A stretch of 21,069 nt of DNA from Perkinsus olseni (Eukaryota > Perkinsozoa > Perkinsida), in contig JABANN010000562.1 of the NCBI GenBank assembly GCA_013115125.1, forward strand, positions 1-21,069. Direction: 5' to 3'. The notes below the pieces were generated by a model. That model was not told the DNA's origin, made no database searches, and worked only from the letters and a program-made list of their open reading frames with translations. The position numbers and the translations under genes are program-made. Positions 17,252-21,069 of this stretch are shown here, in pieces (position 1 is the first letter of the stretch; each line of letters starts with the position of its first letter).

Positions 17252-18232
17252 TCAGAAGCCTGGTTGGAAGATCTGCCTCTCAACCTGAAAATAAACACGT
17301 CAGCATCTTAGTTCTTGACATCGTTGCCTACCGCATGCTTAGTCTCGAGCTCCTGGCGTTGCTTTTCACCTTCTATCGCTCGGAGCTGGATCTCTTGCTC
17401 GTTTGCCTGTCACAGGTTTACCAAGGAAAAGTAGGCATGCCTAGGTACCCTCCTCTTAAGCATCTCGATTTCTTTCGTATCCTCGGCAGCATGTCTAGAC
17501 GCCTCCACCATCTCCAAATTCGTGATTTTATCCCGCAGTCTTTGCTCCATTCCGGCTACCTGTGAGCGTACCGAGCTGCGAAAACTTGCCAACCTGAAAA
17601 TGCAAGGGTGCCTCAAGGATTTTCTCTCAGAAGACCGCTCTACATCTCATAATCGATCTTTTGGCTAAGTATCATATCAACACGTGACCTTATCTCCTCC
17701 TCCACAGTAGACGCCGACCTCGTAAGCTGATCGAAGTTGTACTTGCTGGCATCTTCTAGTGTAGCGAGCTCGTTGGTGATGCGAATGGAATCCACCTCTG
17801 AGAGCAACAGTCACTGCGTAACTCAATCACCGTGAGGTTGCAGGATTCCGAACAGGGACGGTCTTTACCCGCAGCATTCGGCCGAAAACCACTGAAAGCT
17901 CGCCGGACTTCAGCCTGTTCTTCGCTGCTCTTGCGGAGCTCTTCCCCTAGTGATAAGGCTGTGTCTCTTAGACTACGAATCTCTTCGCCTAAGACAAAAA
18001 AAACTCAACCGAACAAGCGTGAAGGGCTGATCTGTCACTCAGGGATGCCGCGGCTTCTCTAAACTTTCCCACGGTCATTGAGGCCTGAAAAACTCAAAGT
18101 ACACACTCTTGTCGCGAAGCGGCGGAGATCGACTACGTTGTGGATCTTCCCTGCTGTATGCCAGTGGGCCAGACCCAACGTGCTGAAGCTAAGTGTGGCG
18201 ATTGCCAGGAAGGCTGACTTAGAACGGAGCAT
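17252..18232 (-). CDS. Secreted or anchored coiled-coil protein (seven exons, 222 residues)
   Basis: I infer minus-strand exons 18232-18137, 18084-18039, 17988-17869, 17797-17644, 17593-17449, 17406-17332 and 17284-17252. All six introns are GT-AG, 42-71 nt long, and the phases join to one open frame of 669 bases. The product starts MLRSKSAFLAIATLSFSTLG, a signal peptide or membrane anchor. From about residue 40 to the end it is a charged coiled coil, for example LRDTALSLGEELRKSSEEQ, MEQRLRDKITNLEMVEASR and LRAIEGEKQRQELETKHA. I know of no family to name. A signal peptide followed by a long coiled coil suggests a structural or scaffold role in the secretory pathway or an organelle. The frame extends 19 codons upstream to 18289, but starting there would bury the hydrophobic segment. 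Confidence 0.75.
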
Positions 18233-18587
18233 GAATGGGCTCCTAACCTGCCTACGTTGGAGAGTTGATACTCTAGTCATTGCTTTCAACGAAGTGGGCT
18301 TGACGGAAGGCGAATCATGCCGCTGGCATCATAATTGTCGGCGTTTGTAGAAACTTTCAACTCCGCTTGTGCCGAGGCTGTCGCTGGCCTCCACAGGCTA
18401 GCGTACTCGCGGTAGTCAATCGCGGTAGAGGAGACTAAATTGAGCGATATTGCTTCAAAAATTCTCCATTCGGTTCAGTAGTATTAATAAGAGAAGATGG
18501 AAGTAAATCCCTTAATTGAGGGTGCTCAGGGCTTAGCAAGTGCAACATCACTACTAGTTCGAAAACACGTAGTATGGACTGTATCGA
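18233..18587. other. Intergenic spacer between two minus-strand genes
   Basis: This 355-bp gap separates the stop of the membrane-protein gene from the start of the coiled-coil gene, both on the minus strand. It should hold the 3' end of the first and the promoter of the second. I see no AATAAA on the minus strand and no clear element. Confidence 0.4.
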
Positions 18588-19987
18588 TCATGGCTTGGAG
18601 GACGCAGATTCGCGCAAGCAGCGTAGCAATGGGGTCTTCAGAAGCAGAAGTGGCAATATTATGGTACAATTTATGAAGGCAGGAACGTATTTCCAGTTCT
18701 TCAATGAGATCAGGGTAGCGTTGTGCAGTACCGTGGCTTCGAGGGACCACGTAATGCCAATAACAGAGAGGCCAGTGATCGCGAGGGCACGAGCACCTGA
18801 CCAGCCTGGCATAAAGATGGAGTGTGCAACATCAAAGAGGAGGATACTTGACCGTTGTCCGGCAATTATATGCGCCTGCTCTCTCATTAGAAGCCAGCTC
18901 GCGATCAGAGCCCATTCGGCAGTGCCCTGGTGGCTGTGGCCGAGACCAGTACTGCTCAGGGTCATCAGGCCAATGGTCCAGTTAGACGATGGCAGCAAGA
19001 CGTACCTGATCCGTGATCGTTGAAGATAGCCCGGGCAGCTGTAAGCACTCACAAAAGCAGCAGGACGAGCGGGGAAGGGGATGGCTGTGATCTAGGCCTG
19101 GATGGAGAGAGGCGCTCCAGCCAGAAGACAACGCAGGAGACAGCTGAGGAGAAAGGAGAGGGGTGCTCTACCACATGCCAGTACCGCTGAATGTCGCCGA
19201 AGACAAAAATCAATCCGAAGTGGCATGTTAGCTGAACAAACTTTACTCGTCTCACTCGATGACGTGACAGCCAAGTGCCCTGCCAAAGCCTTCACGTCAC
19301 CACTCATGCTCGCTGGTACTCTCTCGACCAAAAGGTGCACGGTAGAGGGCAACAGCTCGATGACGCAGAGGAGGTGACTTCGCCAATGTTGCCACTAACA
19401 TGGGACACGCAGTTGGGCACGGACAATAAACATGGACACTCAGGGAACGACGAACGCATCCCACTATGAACCAACTTGGGCTGTTCGGGACCTCAACCAG
19501 CCCCCTCGAGCTCGCAGCCATACGCTGCTGCTCACTGATGAGCGTCATCTGCAACGCTAGTGCTAAGCCTTGCCACGCTAGTAGCTTTGGATGTCATGCA
19601 ATGATCTTTACTCATTGTTTTCGGTTGTCGGGGTCGTCAGAAATCGAAGGTCCTTCATCTCACCGATCTCGATGACTCTGTGACAACGATAAGCCAGGTC
19701 ACTGCAAGCAGAGAACTGTGGACGAGTGTAGTGATTGAAATAAAGGCATCCAACAGCCAGAACGGTAGGCGTGCCACGAAGTTGCCCAGCAGACCGTATC
19801 TGCAATTTGCCGTACTCGGCCGCTTGGCGATGGCGCGGCCGGGTCCTCACCGAGTGGTGAAGCTCCCTCCTTGCTTCTTCCTCCTCTTCTTCGCGGCACT
19901 CCCGCCAGCAATCAGCGATAGGAAAGACAAGGTTAATACCGTCAACAACATCATTGAACGGTTCAAGAAAAAAATCGCTGCCCTCAT
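18588..19987 (-). CDS. Multi-pass membrane protein with signal peptide (six exons, 351 residues)
   Basis: I infer minus-strand exons 19987-19851, 19799-19664, 19548-19438, 19394-19320, 19231-19053 and 19005-18588. The introns (51, 115, 43, 88 and 47 nt) are all GT-AG, with phases summing to one open frame of 1056 bases. The N-terminus (residues 1-30, with MMLLTVLTLSFLSLI) is a signal peptide or anchor, followed by a basic patch AKKRRKKQGG. Hydrophobic segments follow, including LPFWLLDAFISITTLV, SSLLAVTWLIVV, HFGLIFVF, SPLVLLLLYVLLP, ALAITGLSVIGITWSL and CTIILPLLLL. I do not recognise the family. The donor of exon 4 is the weakest join, with several alternatives. The start lies 43 bases from the first inferred exon of the divergent plus-strand gene. 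Confidence 0.6.
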
Positions 19988-20030
19988 CGCCTACGGCGTG
20001 GGCCCTACGCACACGCGCCCACCTTCCCAG

Positions 20031-20936
20031 ACGAGTTATAGGCGCTTTCTACGTCAGTCGAGAGTGTGTCACACTCTCGACTGACGGTGTCAACATCGGT
20101 GTCACTGACACCGATAATATTTTGCAACCATTTGCTGGCAGTCGAAAGAATATATCTGTTGTAGTAGGGAGTAAGCCACGAAGCCTAGCTTCGTCTCCAC
20201 GAATATAGCGAAGTTGTTGCGTCTTCCGAGCGTTTCCATCGTCTACCGAGAAGACCTGAAAGGCCGCCAGGTTCCGCTTTCGGTTGAGACAACTTGTCTC
20301 AACCTTGTCTCAGACAAGGTAGTGATCGGTGCTTTCCTTGCAACCCATAATAATTCGAGAGTATAGAAAGTTATTGCAGCTTTTAGCATTGCTGAGCAGA
20401 AAGTATTTGGGCAGGTGAGTCATTCCTTGGCACCCTGGAATCCAGGGTCGACGTCGTCGTCGTCGTCAATCCAGGGCCTGGATTGACGACGTCGTCTAGT
20501 CGTGTTCTTTCAGCCTTCCAGTGGGAGCTAGAAAGGCTTTAAGCCTTAGGCTTACGAGGAAGTGGCTGACATAGCCACGACGGATCTAGGGACTCAGATA
20601 AACTCGGTCGTATCTTCCTTGAAGCCAATGCTGGAATTATATGACTACCTACAGAGCGACCCTCGAAGCACTATGGAGGGTCTCCTTCGCCCCTCTTTTG
20701 TACCGAAGGAGTGGCACCAACATACACACTAGGAAGATGCTGACAGGAGACCGTTCTCTTCAGGAGATCATTCTTTGCTCAAGAGTCTTCCTCTGTAGAA
20801 TACTGTGCCCAATTCGAGCGAATCCCGGGGAATACGTCATCGGTGGCCTAATTTCTATTTTCGCTGAGCGCTTCGCCCTCGGGGACGCACGGCATAGAGC
20901 GCTGCTTCTCGATAGTCAGGACCCTGACAACTTGTC

Positions 20937-20938
<2 letters not shown>
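20031..20938 (+). CDS. Partial spliced gene of unknown function running off the right side
   Basis: I infer plus-strand exons about 20031-20170, 20209-20328, 20380-20414, 20550-20679 and 20746 to at least 20938. The introns (38, 51, 135 and 66 nt) are GT-AG with consistent phases; two donors are strong (GTAAGC, GTGAGT). The reading includes DGVNIGVTDTDNILQPFAG, VSIVYREDLKGRQVPLSVE, AFSIAEQKVFGQAYEEVADI, SLKPMLELYDYLQSDPRST and GEYVIGGLISIFAERFALGD. I see no known domain, signal peptide or membrane segment. No ATG exists between 19988 and 20170, so the true start is unresolved: an upstream exon, trans-splicing, or a lost start are all possible. Several perfect palindromes lie inside its exons and are read as codons; others lie in its introns. 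The frame enters the G-run at 20939. Confidence 0.5.
20052..20086. repeat. Perfect palindrome, 17-bp arms, 1-nt centre, inside a predicted exon
   Basis: The arm cgtcagtcgagagtgtg (20052-20068), centre t, then its exact reverse complement (20070-20086). It is the longest perfect palindrome in the window. It is read in frame as part of VSRECVTLSTDG. Confidence 0.92.
20095..20115. repeat. Perfect palindrome, 10-bp arms, 1-nt centre, inside a predicted exon
   Basis: atcggtgtca, c, tgacaccgat. It starts nine bases after the previous palindrome and is read in frame as IGVTDTD. Confidence 0.9.
20178..20194. repeat. Inverted repeat, 7-bp arms, 3-nt gap, in a predicted intron
   Basis: acgaagc, cta, gcttcgt. 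It becomes a single-base-centre palindrome if one C-A mismatch is allowed next to the centre. It lies in the inferred 38-nt intron 20171-20208. Confidence 0.7.
20282..20319. repeat. Two overlapping perfect palindromes in a predicted exon
   Basis: The first is ggttgagacaa, c, ttgtctcaacc (20282-20304). The second is ccttgtct, c, agacaagg (20303-20319). They share two bases and the core word gagacaa in alternating orientation. Both are read in frame within SVETTCLNLVSDK. Confidence 0.9.
20432..20491. repeat. Two perfect palindromes in a predicted intron, with a GTC microsatellite
   Basis: The first is accctgga, a, tccagggt (20432-20448). The second has 15-bp arms, cgtcgtcaatccagg (20461-20475), centre g, and the reverse complement (20477-20491). 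A short run of GTC repeats joins them. Both share the core atccagg and lie in the inferred intron 20415-20549. Confidence 0.9.
20533..20554. repeat. Zigzag triplet, at a predicted splice acceptor
   Basis: The word aggctt (20534-20539), t, aagcct (20541-20546), t, aggctt (20548-20553), with flanks a and a. All positions fit. The AG that opens the third word (20548-20549) is the inferred 3' splice site before AYEEVADI. Confidence 0.9.
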
Positions 20939-20969
<31 letters not shown>

Positions 20970-21003
20970 CGGGGGGGGGGGGGGGGCCCCCCCCCCCCCC
21001 CCC
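20939..21003. repeat. Homopolymer block: G run, single C, G run, then C run
   Basis: About 31 G (20939-20969) are followed by one C, 16 G (20971-20986) and 17 C (20987-21003). The last two runs form an even palindrome. This could be a real G-rich tract able to form quadruplexes or a hairpin. It could also be an assembly join or a poly-G sequencing artefact. Sequence beyond 21003 looks ordinary. Confidence 0.6.
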
Positions 21004-21069
21004 AGCCGAAGGCGCAAGACCTCTGTCAAGTCACTGCTGTGTCTCCACGCCCCATCCGGGCTGAGGATA

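Noticed and set aside
18574-19023. A 149-codon plus-strand frame
   Set aside because: It lies antisense to the last exon of the predicted membrane protein. The minus-strand reading has coherent hydrophobic segments and joins to upstream exons; this frame does not.
12243-20554. Zigzag triplets as ordinary DNA-transposon footprints
   Set aside because: Footprints usually keep the duplicated target with a few altered bases. Here the whole word plus both flanks is inverted with exact complementarity, which fits local copying better. It cannot be excluded without empty-site comparison.
20641-20940. An unspliced plus-strand frame starting at an ATG at 20641
   Set aside because: It is open and protein-like, but its second half is the same frame reached by splicing from the exon 20550-20679. 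The spliced reading also explains the coding look of that exon. The unspliced version remains an alternative.
20939-21003. Telomere or chromosome end
   Set aside because: There is no telomeric repeat unit, and ordinary sequence continues after the block.

Overview
This is eukaryotic nuclear DNA from a compact, intron-rich genome. The clearest genes are split by many GT-AG introns of about 40-70 nt, and one gene is followed by AATAAA. A protist is likely. My guess is an alveolate such as Perkinsus, from overall impression only; nothing in the sequence proves it.

Layout. Bases 1-2682 hold no gene I can support, but contain a 200-bp fold-back repeat and several hairpins. From 2683 to 11710 there is a tandemly duplicated unit. 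Each unit has a plus-strand M17 leucyl aminopeptidase of the NPEPL1 type (2683-4979, seven exons; 7900-9768, six exons) followed by a convergent minus-strand gene for a small secreted protein of unknown function (6248-7054; 10919-11710). A third copy of the secreted gene (14042-14880) is a pseudogene with no aminopeptidase partner. Between the second and third copies lies a 5'-truncated LINE fragment (RNase H plus C-terminal zinc-knuckle-like region, about 12905-13655), sitting at the edge of a flank block shared by both copies. Two more low-copy blocks (here E and D) recur upstream of the secreted genes, and one D copy is rearranged by inversion.

The right third (16.6-21 kb) looks empty by open reading frames alone, but phase-consistent splicing reveals hidden genes: a short minus-strand gene (16622-16989), a 222-residue secreted or anchored coiled-coil protein (17252-18232), a 351-residue multi-pass membrane protein (18588-19987), and a divergent plus-strand gene running off the right edge (about 20031 onward). 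All are of unknown function and their exon models are inferences. The window ends in a long G-run/C-run that may be a sequencing artefact.

The most unusual signal is a swarm of short perfect inverted repeats with a single-base centre, concentrated in 12.2-20.6 kb. Five share one exact architecture: a 6-base word, its reverse complement, then the word again, joined by single bases that complement the outer flanks. That is what results when the reverse complement of an 8-base segment is inserted with duplication of the inner six bases, a net gain of 14. Four more loci fit with one mismatch. Comparison of paralogues shows that several palindromes are insertions present in one copy and absent from its relatives.
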